Below, piece after piece: positions 50,589 through 59,033 of a DNA stretch of 64,000 nucleotides. Each line of letters opens with the position of its first letter. The stretch's first letter is position 1. Made by a program: the position numbers and the translations under genes. A model generated the notes under the pieces. The model was not told where the DNA came from. It ran no database searches and saw only the letters and a program-made list of their open reading frames with translations. This stretch comes from Ignavibacteriales bacterium. GTDB taxonomy: Bacteria; Bacteroidota; Ignavibacteria; UBA10030. The stretch covers positions 62,001-126,000 of the forward strand of contig JAPLFR010000001.1 of assembly GCA_026390575.1 (NCBI GenBank), written 5' to 3'.

Positions 50589-53456
50589 ATGTTTTCTTCT
50601 AAGCTATTTTGGAAAGTAACTTTCTATTTCGCTCTTCTCCTTATTATTCTTTCGGCAACCACTGTTGTCACACTCTACTTTTTAAGACAAATTCAGAATA
50701 ATTATTCTCAAGCATCAGTAGATATGACCACAACGTCCCACTTGGATCGCTTGAGGAATTTGGTCGTTGATATCCAATCCGCTGCAGATGAATATATGTA
50801 CACAGGCCTTCCTGAGAAGAGAATCATATACGATAAATGTTGGAAGGATTTCGATAATGAAATTATTGCTCTTCAGAGAAGCTATAAAGATTCGGTCGAT
50901 CTGCAGACACTGAAACAGATACGCGCTTCCTTTTATGCATGGGTTGCAAATATTGGAGACAAGAAAATATTGCTTGCCTCTTCCAATCTGGACAGTGATA
51001 AACTTGGGAAGGAGATTCATTCCTTAGGCAGTCAACAATCATCCAATCGGTATCTTGAATTGGCTCATATGCTGATCCGTACATTATATCAACAACGTTT
51101 GACATCAGTACCAAAGAATATCGAGAACTCTATTGACTTATCAAAAAATATAGCATCGTTCGTCGTTCTCGTGAATATTCTGATTGCCGTTTTTGCTATG
51201 GCTCTCGGATTTATTTTGACGCGGTCTATCACAAAGCCGGTCGAACAATTACGCGGTGGCACGCAGAACATTATGAACGGTATGTTTGAGCCGATTACAT
51301 TGCATCAGCGAGATGAATTTGGAGATCTCGCGAGTGATTTCAACCAGATGTCCAAAATGTTGCAATATAATTACAACCGTTTAACGGCATATTCAGAACT
51401 AATGACGGCGTTGAACAAACATGAATCTCTGGCGACTGTAGAACAAGCCAGTTTGCAAATATTGTGTTCACACACGGATGCTTCTGTCGGTGCGCTGTAT
51501 CTTCTTGAAAATGATTCCAATATGTTAAAGTTAGTGAGCGGGTATTCCCTCCAGAACATCGAAAACAGAACTCAGTACAGAATAGGAGAAGGAATTCCAG
51601 GCCAATGTGCCGCGATGAAACAAGCTATTGAAGTCAGCGACTTTGTGACCGCCAAAGATTATATTATTGATACTGGTCTCGTGAGTGTTATTCCCTCATA
51701 CATTCTGGCTACGCCAATTTTGTTCCAGGATAATCTTATCGGGGTGATTGTGTTGGGATCTATGAAATCCTTTGATGAACATCGACGAGAGATCATGGAT
51801 AATTCCGTTCCACAAATCGGCGTTGCTATCACCAATGCAAAGAATCTGGAATCAACGAAAAAGCTTTCCAATGAAATCGCGACAAAGAATAATGAACTCA
51901 ATGGTAAAAATACAGAACTGCAGAAAGCATATCGGGTGAAGTCAGACTTCCTTTCGAATATGTCCCATGAACTGCGGACCCCGCTTAATTCCATTATCGG
52001 TTTTACGTCGGTTTTGTTAGGGCCACATGGTGATCCGCTTACTACCGACCAGGCAAAAGCGTTGGAAAAAGTTTTAAAGAACGGGAAGCACTTGCTTGAA
52101 CTCATTAACGATATTCTTGATTTCTCAAAAATTGAAGCAGGCAGGACACCAATCAATCTGAGCACAGATGAAGTTGCAGATATCATCTCAAATGCATTGG
52201 TGACCGTGGAACCAATGGTGATCGGAAAAGACGTGAAACTTGTGCAAGAAGTTGAACCCAATCTACCTTTGTTGAATACCGATACGCTCAAGGTCAAGCA
52301 AATCCTCTTGAACCTTTTGAGCAATGCTGCGAAGTTCACCGAGCACGGTGCAATTACAGTTATCGCTAAAAAACAAAACGATATGGTCTCAATCTCTGTC
52401 AAAGATGACGGTATTGGAATTGAACCTAAGAATCTTAATCGTGTATTTGAGGAATTTCAACAGATAGATTCGAGCAACGCCAGAAAGTACAAAGGCACGG
52501 GTTTGGGCTTAGCAATAGCAAAAAATTATGCACGTCTTCTCGGCGGAAGTTTGACAGTGCACAGTGAAATTGGAAAAGGTTCTACTTTCACACTTGTCAT
52601 CCCTCCAGTGATTTCTGATGAAAAGCTTCTCAAACCAAATGATGAAACACCAGATGTAAAAAATGTCGTCGGTACTCCAGTATCACAATCTGTAGCAGAA
52701 CAATTACCTGCACTCTCAACAGGTATTCTTGTCCTCTGTATAGATGATAATCCAGAGGTTATTGATCTGCTCCGCAGGTATTTAATTCCGGAAGGGTATT
52801 CTGTCAAAAGTGCCTCATCGGGAGATGAAGGCATGCAGCTTGCAGAGGAGCTTCATCCCGCAGTTATTACGTTGGATATTATGATGCCTGAGAAGGATGG
52901 CTGGCAAGTATTGCGGGAATTGAAAAGTAATCCGGCGACAAAAGATATTCCTGTCATTATTCATTCTATAGTTGAAAATCGACCGCTGGCACTTTCACTT
53001 GGCGCACTGGAAGTAGTTACAAAACCTTCTGATCCGAAGAAAATTTTGGACATTGTAGAACGCGCTTGCCGCTCCAACAATCAGCCAATTATGATTGTCG
53101 ATGACAACGAGGATTTTGCCGACTCGTTGAAGATTATGCTTGAAGCTGAAGGATTTCGTGCTACAGCGTTGTACAGCGGCGAAGAGGCACTCAAGAATAT
53201 TGAAACCATCAATCCATCGCTTTTATTCCTCGATCTTATCATGCCCGGTATTGACGGATTCGCCGTTGTTCAGCGGCTTCGGTCTCAGGAACGATGGCAG
53301 AACCTTCCGATCGTGATTCTCTCGGGAGCCGATATTACAAACGAGCAACGTCAGAGTCTGAATAAACTTATTGCAGAGTATATAGACAAAGGACACTTTT
53401 CGAAGGAACTTATTTCGAGCACGATTAAAAAAATTGTTTCACTGTCACATAGATAA
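50589..53456 (+). CDS. Hybrid sensor histidine kinase (HAMP-GAF-HisKA-HATPase-REC-REC)
   Basis: 955 aa. Two membrane helices (about 8-30 and 190-212) flank a helical periplasmic sensor, followed by HAMP, a GAF domain (about 275-415), HisKA with the acceptor His in MSHELRTPLNSIIGF (about 459), a HATPase (DDGIGIEPKNLNRVFEEF, GTGLGLAIAKNYARLLGG) and two receiver domains with Asp in TLDIMMPEKDGW (about 763) and FLDLIMPGIDGF (about 881). Two receivers imply a phosphorelay with more than one output. A second kinase-type protein follows 17 bp later. Confidence 0.95.
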   Translation: MFSSKLFWKVTFYFALLLIILSATTVVTLYFLRQIQNNYSQASVDMTTTSHLDRLRNLVVDIQSAADEYMYTGLPEKRIIYDKCWKDFDNEIIALQRSYKDSVDLQTLKQIRASFYAWVANIGDKKILLASSNLDSDKLGKEIHSLGSQQSSNRYLELAHMLIRTLYQQRLTSVPKNIENSIDLSKNIASFVVLVNILIAVFAMALGFILTRSITKPVEQLRGGTQNIMNGMFEPITLHQRDEFGDLASDFNQMSKMLQYNYNRLTAYSELMTALNKHESLATVEQASLQILCSHTDASVGALYLLENDSNMLKLVSGYSLQNIENRTQYRIGEGIPGQCAAMKQAIEVSDFVTAKDYIIDTGLVSVIPSYILATPILFQDNLIGVIVLGSMKSFDEHRREIMDNSVPQIGVAITNAKNLESTKKLSNEIATKNNELNGKNTELQKAYRVKSDFLSNMSHELRTPLNSIIGFTSVLLGPHGDPLTTDQAKALEKVLKNGKHLLELINDILDFSKIEAGRTPINLSTDEVADIISNALVTVEPMVIGKDVKLVQEVEPNLPLLNTDTLKVKQILLNLLSNAAKFTEHGAITVIAKKQNDMVSISVKDDGIGIEPKNLNRVFEEFQQIDSSNARKYKGTGLGLAIAKNYARLLGGSLTVHSEIGKGSTFTLVIPPVISDEKLLKPNDETPDVKNVVGTPVSQSVAEQLPALSTGILVLCIDDNPEVIDLLRRYLIPEGYSVKSASSGDEGMQLAEELHPAVITLDIMMPEKDGWQVLRELKSNPATKDIPVIIHSIVENRPLALSLGALEVVTKPSDPKKILDIVERACRSNNQPIMIVDDNEDFADSLKIMLEAEGFRATALYSGEEALKNIETINPSLLFLDLIMPGIDGFAVVQRLRSQERWQNLPIVILSGADITNEQRQSLNKLIAEYIDKGHFSKELISSTIKKIVSLSHR

Positions 53457-53473
53457 AGAAAGAAGAAAATTCT

Positions 53474-54598
53474 ATGGAACCTACAGAACCTACTATTCTT
53501 GTTGTAGATGACACAGAGGATAATCTTGATTTGCTGGAGTTTGCTCTCAAGCGGAAACCGGTGCATATGCTGCGTGCGAGCAGCGGCAAAGAATGTTTAC
53601 AACTTGCAGCACAGCATCACCCTGATGTCATTCTGTTAGATATTCAAATGCCGGAAATGGATGGGTTTGAAACGCTCAAACGTCTGCGCGCATCAAAAAA
53701 AAGCGCAGATATTCCTGTCATTTTTCTTACGGCAAGGAGAAAAGATGCCTTAAGCATTGAACAAGGTCTATTACTCGGAGCAGAAGAGTATTTAACGAAA
53801 CCTATTGACACAGACGAATTAATCGTGCGCACACGTTCGCTTGTTCGTCTCAAGAAAATGGAAGTTGAACTTGAGCGAACAAAAGCAGATTTTATGGCGA
53901 TGCTTATACACGATATGCGCAGTCCAATAGGCGGCATCAGCAGTATACTTGAATTATTGGAAGAACCATTGATTCGGGGCGAAGTAGTACAAGAAGTGCA
54001 CAAGGAATTGCTCACTTCCGCGGAAGATGCAACCAAGAGATTGCTCCATTTGATTAATGATATGCTTGATCTTTCAAAATTTGAAGCCGGTAAAATGAAT
54101 TTGAGCCGCGAGTATATCCACATTGGTAAAATTGCGGATAAGATAATGAATCAGATGCATCCTCAATTCAAGCAAAAGGGGATTCACACCAAGCTCGTAC
54201 TGGAAGATGACCTTCCACTTATTTCTGCTGATTCAAACAAAATATCGCAGGTGTTTGCTAATATTCTCAGTAATGCATTAAAATTTACATTATCGAACGG
54301 AACCGTTCAAATTGTAATAGGAAAAATGCAGGAGGGCACTTCTGCGGGTGAATGCGTGTGGACGGCTATCACGAACACAGGCATAGGAATCCTTCCAGAA
54401 GAATTACCAACCATATTCGAACGGTACAAACAAGGAATTGCTTCCGAAATTGTACAAGCAAAAGGGACAGGATTAGGGCTTGCAATCTGCAAGCTCATTG
54501 TTGATGCACACGGCGGTAGTATTACGGCAGAGAGCGAACCTGGAAAATTAACGGTGTTTCGTTTCACACTGCCGGTGAATGCACCTGCTGAAAACTAA
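53474..54598 (+). CDS. Response regulator-histidine kinase fusion (REC-HisKA-HATPase)
   Basis: 374 aa soluble protein. The N-terminal receiver has its acceptor Asp in ILLDIQMPEMDGF (about 56). A HisKA helix follows with His in MLIHDMRSPIGGISS (about 144), then a HATPase domain with NALKFTLSNGTV and KGTGLGLAICKLIVDAHGG. Such REC-kinase proteins sit downstream of a hybrid kinase in a relay. It is 17 bp after the 955-aa hybrid kinase and 39 bp before the HerA-like ATPase gene, a probable operon. There is no DNA-binding domain, so its output is presumably another protein. Confidence 0.94.
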   Translation: MEPTEPTILVVDDTEDNLDLLEFALKRKPVHMLRASSGKECLQLAAQHHPDVILLDIQMPEMDGFETLKRLRASKKSADIPVIFLTARRKDALSIEQGLLLGAEEYLTKPIDTDELIVRTRSLVRLKKMEVELERTKADFMAMLIHDMRSPIGGISSILELLEEPLIRGEVVQEVHKELLTSAEDATKRLLHLINDMLDLSKFEAGKMNLSREYIHIGKIADKIMNQMHPQFKQKGIHTKLVLEDDLPLISADSNKISQVFANILSNALKFTLSNGTVQIVIGKMQEGTSAGECVWTAITNTGIGILPEELPTIFERYKQGIASEIVQAKGTGLGLAICKLIVDAHGGSITAESEPGKLTVFRFTLPVNAPAEN

Positions 54599-54637
54599 GA
54601 GAACATCTACTTGAACGTTTAAACGACCGGAAAAACT

Positions 54638-56242
54638 ATGTGGGAACAAAAGCAGTTAGGGATTGTAAAAGAAGTAGTCAACGCAACTATCGTTGTTCTC
54701 CTTGACAGAGAAATTACAAATATGACCAAAAAGATTGGAGACAGGATCTATTACATTGGTCAGATCGGCTCCTATGTGCTCATTCCCATTGGTGCCATAT
54801 ATATCATCGGCATGGTTTCAGGTATCAAGAAAGAAGAAACCCGTGAAGATGGGGTGAGCTTTATTCGATATCTCATGACGGTGACATTGGTAGGAACCAT
54901 TCGGAAAGGAAAATATGAGACCGGTGTCTCGGTGATGCCTACAGTGGATATGGTTGTCTATTTACTGGAAGATAAGGACATTAAATCCATATTCGCCGCA
55001 TATCAGCAATACAATTTTTCTGTCGGGCAGCTTTCTTTATTCGAGAATGAACGCGCATATTTGGATCCGAATAAGTTTTTTGGAAAACATCTTGCAGTCC
55101 TTGGCTCTAGCGGTTCCGGCAAGTCATATTCTGTCGCTTCCATTCTGCAAAAAGTTGCTCAGTTCGCAGATACACATATTGTTTTGCTCGATCTTCATAA
55201 TGAATATCGACAAGCATTCCCCGAAACAGGCCAGTACTGTGAGATTGCATCCCTGGAGCTTCCATTCTGGCTGATGAATGCTGAAGAAATGTTGGAAATG
55301 TTTGTTGAACCATCAGATGAAAATGCATCCATCCAAGGAGCGGTTCTGCAAGATCTTATCTACGCTGCGAAGAAAGCGAAAAATCCGACACTTGCGGATG
55401 TCATAACTATCGATTCACCGGTTGCTTACGATTTAAAAGAAATTCGTTCGAAGCTGCATTTTATGGATACGGAAAAGGTGACGAGTGCGGTGGGAATGAA
55501 AGAAGGGACATACTTCGGCAAATTTTCCCGTTTGTTGATTCGCCTCGATAATAAAATGAACGATCCGCGCTATGCGTTTATGTTTCAACCAAATATATGC
55601 GTGGAAACAGAATCCGTTGTGCCACTATTTATGACACTCTTTGGGCTTGCCAGCAAAGCGAGGATTACGATATGGGACATGAGCGGCGTTCCTTCTGATG
55701 TTGTCAAGACTATTTCCGCGCTTATAGCGCGAGCGACGTTCGATTTTAATTTTTGGAATCCCCAACGAAATGATTTACCGATACTGCTTGTGTTCGAGGA
55801 AGCGCACAATTACCTCTCAACTTCAACGGATGGATCGAAGGCGGCGCGGCGTACAGTCGAGCGTATCGCAAAAGAGGGAAGAAAGTATGGCGTCAGCTGC
55901 ATGATTGTGAGCCAGCGGCCATCGGATATTTCAGAAACGATTCTTTCGCAGTGCAACAATTTTATTATCCTTCGCCTTCTCAATCCGACGGATCAAGCAT
56001 ATATCCGCCGTCTTGTGCCAGATTCATTTAGCGGCTTGGATAGTGTCGTTCCACTTTTGCGCCAGGGCGAGGCAATTATTATCGGTGATGCAATTCCTAT
56101 TCCGCAGCGCGTGCAAATTGATTTTCCACAACCGACACCGCACAGCATGGATGTTAAATTCTTCGATAAGTGGAAGCAATCCGGTAAAAAGACGGACATT
56201 ACAGATGTCATGGAACATTGGTGGAATCAAAAAAGAAGTTAA
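54638..56242 (+). CDS. HerA/DUF87-family ATPase
   Basis: 534 aa. It begins with a HAS-barrel-like domain (residues 1-75), then the FtsK/HerA ATPase core: Walker A AVLGSSGSGKSYSVA (about 153-167), Walker B LLVFEEAHNYLS (about 385-396) and the sensor region SCMIVSQRPSDISETILSQC. HerA forms hexameric DNA-translocating rings that usually partner a NurA nuclease in DNA repair, or effector proteins in phage defence. No nuclease gene is adjacent; instead it follows two phosphorelay genes. The link between them is unproven. Confidence 0.88.
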   Translation: MWEQKQLGIVKEVVNATIVVLLDREITNMTKKIGDRIYYIGQIGSYVLIPIGAIYIIGMVSGIKKEETREDGVSFIRYLMTVTLVGTIRKGKYETGVSVMPTVDMVVYLLEDKDIKSIFAAYQQYNFSVGQLSLFENERAYLDPNKFFGKHLAVLGSSGSGKSYSVASILQKVAQFADTHIVLLDLHNEYRQAFPETGQYCEIASLELPFWLMNAEEMLEMFVEPSDENASIQGAVLQDLIYAAKKAKNPTLADVITIDSPVAYDLKEIRSKLHFMDTEKVTSAVGMKEGTYFGKFSRLLIRLDNKMNDPRYAFMFQPNICVETESVVPLFMTLFGLASKARITIWDMSGVPSDVVKTISALIARATFDFNFWNPQRNDLPILLVFEEAHNYLSTSTDGSKAARRTVERIAKEGRKYGVSCMIVSQRPSDISETILSQCNNFIILRLLNPTDQAYIRRLVPDSFSGLDSVVPLLRQGEAIIIGDAIPIPQRVQIDFPQPTPHSMDVKFFDKWKQSGKKTDITDVMEHWWNQKRS

Positions 56243-56441
56243 CGAAGAACCCGCTGAAGCGGATATAGCTCGATGGAAAAGTACATCGAGTCCTTGAATT
56301 GAATTATTTCTTTGTACATATTATGGATAGGGTTTTTTACGTGATTGAAATATTTTATCAAAATATCTGTTATTGCTTTTTTATAAACGGACGAGCAGGG
56401 TACTTACAAGCAATGTGATTGTTTATATTTTGTTTCTTGGG

Positions 56442-56483
56442 AAAAGAGCTCGTCTTGAATCATCGGGATGGGCTCTTTTCTTT
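56442..56483 (+). terminator. Terminator after the HerA-like gene
   Basis: AAAAGAGC (56442-56449) and GCTCTTTT (56472-56479) form the base of a hairpin about 200 bp after the stop, followed by CTTTT. It also separates this unit from cysE. Confidence 0.6.
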
Positions 56484-56556
56484 TCCGGGAACCTATGTGA
56501 AATAAAACGCATTAGGACTAGTACATAATGATTCATTAATTTGAGAAGGATAGAAA

Positions 56557-57408
56557 ATGAATGCTGATATGGAATATAACGAGTTTGCAAAAACCCTGAA
56601 AGAACGGCGGGACGATCATTCTTTAGGGTTTCAGATGAAGAAGGGGACGCAAGAATTTGTTGATAATATGATGTCCGTTTTATTTCCACACTTTTGCAAG
56701 GAAGGATTCTTCACTACAGAAGAGATAGAATCGCGTCTTGTCTTGTTAGAACGTGATTTGAAACGACTCCTTATTCCAATTTTAAAAGATACTTCGTTAC
56801 ACTTGGATGAGATAGCGATGCAGTTTATGCATGCGCTTCCCAATATTCACGATAAGCTATGGCTTGATGCCGAAGCGATCACGAGTGGCGATCCGGCGGC
56901 GGAAAGTGTCGACGAAGTCATACTTGCATATCCAGGATTCACAGCCATAGCATATTATCGCCTCGCTCACGAATTATATTTGATGCATGTTCCCATCTTC
57001 CCGCGTCTCATCACCGAATATGCGCATCAAATGACGGGTATTGATATTCACCCAGGCGCACGTATCGGCTCTTCGTTTGCAATTGATCATGGAACAGGCA
57101 TTGTTATTGGTGAATCTTCGATCATCGGAAATAACGTAAAGATATATCAAGGTGTGACACTCGGAGCGCTGAGCGTGGATAAAAAATTTGCAAAATCAAA
57201 ACGCCATCCGACCATAGAAGATGATGTAGTGATTTATGCTCAAGCGATTATTCTTGGCGGTGAGACTGTTGTTGGCCGTCATAGTGTCATCGGCGGTAAC
57301 GTGTGGCTTACAGCGAGCGTGCCGCCCTTTTCATCTGTCTATCAAGAAAGTAAAGTCACAGTGCGTCCGAAAGAGATGACGGGCGCTCCCATCGATTTCA
57401 GTATTTGA
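56557..57408 (+). CDS. cysE: Serine O-acetyltransferase
   Basis: 283 aa, of the EpsC/SAT type. A helical N-terminal domain ends at YPGFTAIAYYRLAHEL, then the left-handed beta-helix with the family GIDIHPGARIGSSFAIDHGT (catalytic His) and VKIYQGVTLGALSV. It transfers acetyl from acetyl-CoA to serine, making O-acetylserine for cysteine synthesis. Cysteine synthase is encoded 380 bp downstream. The C-terminal tail differs from the enteric GDGI type, so interaction with the synthase is uncertain. Confidence 0.94.
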   Translation: MNADMEYNEFAKTLKERRDDHSLGFQMKKGTQEFVDNMMSVLFPHFCKEGFFTTEEIESRLVLLERDLKRLLIPILKDTSLHLDEIAMQFMHALPNIHDKLWLDAEAITSGDPAAESVDEVILAYPGFTAIAYYRLAHELYLMHVPIFPRLITEYAHQMTGIDIHPGARIGSSFAIDHGTGIVIGESSIIGNNVKIYQGVTLGALSVDKKFAKSKRHPTIEDDVVIYAQAIILGGETVVGRHSVIGGNVWLTASVPPFSSVYQESKVTVRPKEMTGAPIDFSI

Positions 57409-57540
57409 TTAAAGATAGAAAAAACGTAATCACTCGGTATAACAATCGAACATAACAGGAACTCGAATTTACTAACCTGAACGTATAGAAATCCTATTAA
57501 GTGCTACATTGTTTTTGTTCCGAAGAATTACAAACGTACA

Positions 57541-57638
57541 ATCCCTGCCTGCGGCAGGCTCGCCTAAGCACGAAGTGCGCCCGCCTGCCAGAGAACTTGT
57601 TCGGCGGGCAGGTCGGCGAGCAGGCAGGCCTAAGGGAT
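57541..57638. repeat. Multi-stem palindromic repeat of the CCTGCCTG type
   Basis: Outer ATCCC/GGGAT and CCTGCCTG/CAGGCAGG arms enclose GCTCGCC/GGCGAGC and a GCCCGCCTGCC/GGCGGGC stem, so the 98-bp unit can fold into a long branched hairpin. It belongs to the GC-rich CAGGC palindromes also seen at about 3.03 and 16.45 kb. Confidence 0.75.
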
Positions 57639-57663
57639 TTGTGGATTTCAGATTCCGGTAAAA

Positions 57664-57730
57664 GAACTCCGTAGGAGTTGCATGTTTGTAACAAAAGCCG
57701 ACAATAGAAAGAGAACTCCGTTAGGAGTTC
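57664..57730. repeat. Two GAACTCC..GGAGTT mini-palindromes
   Basis: GAACTCC-GT-AGGAGTT (57664-57679) and GAACTCC-GTT-AGGAGTTC (57713-57730) lie in direct repeat 33 bp apart, between the palindromic repeat and the cysteine synthase gene. They look like units of a dispersed short repeat; they might also act on cysM translation, since they lie 60-125 bp before its start. Confidence 0.6.
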
Positions 57731-57789
57731 AACACACGATGCCGATATTTAACTTGTTTTTCTCATTCGCTAAGTAGGTAAGAATAATT

Positions 57790-58698
57790 ATGAAAGCAAA
57801 ATCTGTTTTGGAGACAATTGGCAACACACCACACGTTCGTATCAATCGGCTCTTTGGCGGCTATGAAGTTTGGATAAAACTAGAGCGCGCTAATCCCGGT
57901 GGAAGCCTTAAGGATCGCATTGCATTGTCGATGATTGAAGATGCAGAGCACCGTGGAGAATTGAATCCTGAGACGATCATCATCGAACCGACTTCTGGTA
58001 ATACGGGCATCGGTCTGGCGATGGTTGCAGCAGTGAAACACTACAAGCTCATTCTCGTGATGCCGGAATCCATGTCTCTTGAACGACGGAAGCTCATGAC
58101 AGCCTATGGCGCTCACATTGATTTAACACCGAGAGAGAAAGGAATGAAAGGTGCCATAGAACGAGCGAACGAACTTGCATCGTCAATGCAAAACGCATGG
58201 ATTCCGCAGCAGTTCGAGAATGCATCGAACATTGAAATTCACCGGAAGACAACAGCCGAAGAAATTTTTCACGATTTCCCAGAAGGGATCGATATGCTTG
58301 TCTCAGGTGTAGGCACTGGCGGTCACATTACCGGCGTGGCGGAAGTGCTCAAGAAAAAATTCAAACAGCTCAAGGTATTTGCTGTAGAACCGGCACTTTC
58401 TCCAGTTCTCAGTGGCGGGCAACCAAGCCCGCATCCGCTGCAGGGCATTGGTGCTGGATTTATTCCTAAAAATCTTCACGCGGAAATATTAAATGGCGTT
58501 GTTCAGATTACAAAAGAGGAAGCATTTGAGTACACTCAGCGATGCGCACGCGAGGAAGGTATCCTTGTAGGCATTTCTACCGGAGCGTCACTTGCCGCTG
58601 TGGCAAAGAAACTTTCAGAACTTCCAAAGAATGGGAGGGTGCTGACGTTCAACTACGACACAGGCGAACGTTATTTATCGGTTGAAGGATTGTTTTGA
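57790..58698 (+). CDS. cysM: Cysteine synthase (O-acetylserine sulfhydrylase)
   Basis: 302 aa PLP enzyme of the CysK/CysM family. The PLP Lys is in [16 protein letters not shown] (about 44), the substrate loop is [13 protein letters not shown], the phosphate-binding loop [16 protein letters not shown], and the PLP-ring Ser in [11 protein letters not shown]. It makes cysteine from O-acetylserine and sulfide or thiosulfate. With cysE upstream it completes the pathway. Assignment between CysK and CysM is not certain. Confidence 0.94.
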   Translation: MKAKSVLETIGNTPHVRINRLFGGYEVWIKLERANPGGSLKDRIALSMIEDAEHRGELNPETIIIEPTSGNTGIGLAMVAAVKHYKLILVMPESMSLERRKLMTAYGAHIDLTPREKGMKGAIERANELASSMQNAWIPQQFENASNIEIHRKTTAEEIFHDFPEGIDMLVSGVGTGGHITGVAEVLKKKFKQLKVFAVEPALSPVLSGGQPSPHPLQGIGAGFIPKNLHAEILNGVVQITKEEAFEYTQRCAREEGILVGISTGASLAAVAKKLSELPKNGRVLTFNYDTGERYLSVEGLF

Positions 58699-58766
58699 CA
58701 AGAAGCAGGATAAATGAGTAACAAACTTTGAAGAAATAGTTTACTTCCTTCGTGTAATAATTCCCC

Positions 58767-58847
58767 CAAAAATCAAAAAAATACCCCGACGCACTACCAG
58801 ACGCCGGGGTATAGGGAGGCTAACTATGTGCAGTCGGGGAGACTGCA
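58767..58847 (-). ncRNA. Probable small RNA with own promoter and terminator
   Basis: On the minus strand TTGACA (58882-58877), a 17-bp spacer and TATCTT (58859-58854) form a good sigma-70 promoter. About seven bases later the transcript would begin with a GTGCAGTC-TCCC-GACTGCAC hairpin (58848-58829), then a short linker, then ATACCCCG/CGGGGTAT (58812-58781) followed by a T-run, a textbook terminator. No open frame fits in the roughly 75 nt. It lies in the gap between convergent genes and shows no similarity to a known RNA that I recognise. Confidence 0.6.
58781..58812. terminator. Bidirectional terminator between cysM and the acyl-CoA synthetase gene
   Basis: ATACCCCG (58781-58788)/CGGGGTAT (58805-58812), with an A-tract before and the matching T-tract on the minus strand. 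It ends the proposed small RNA and any minus-strand read-through, and it can also fold in cysM transcripts. Confidence 0.75.
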
Positions 58848-59033
58848 CGCCATAAGATATGGCTCAAGTGCTTAATTGTCAAGAGTTTTTTAAAAAATAA
58901 TCCAATTATTTTTTAAAAAATCTTCAATATTTTCTTGACACAACTCTTTTAACTGAACCAGTAATCGTTCTTCTTCATTAATGATGAAATACACTATGGT
59001 CTATGGTGAGGAAGATGCCAGATAGGGTTTTGC

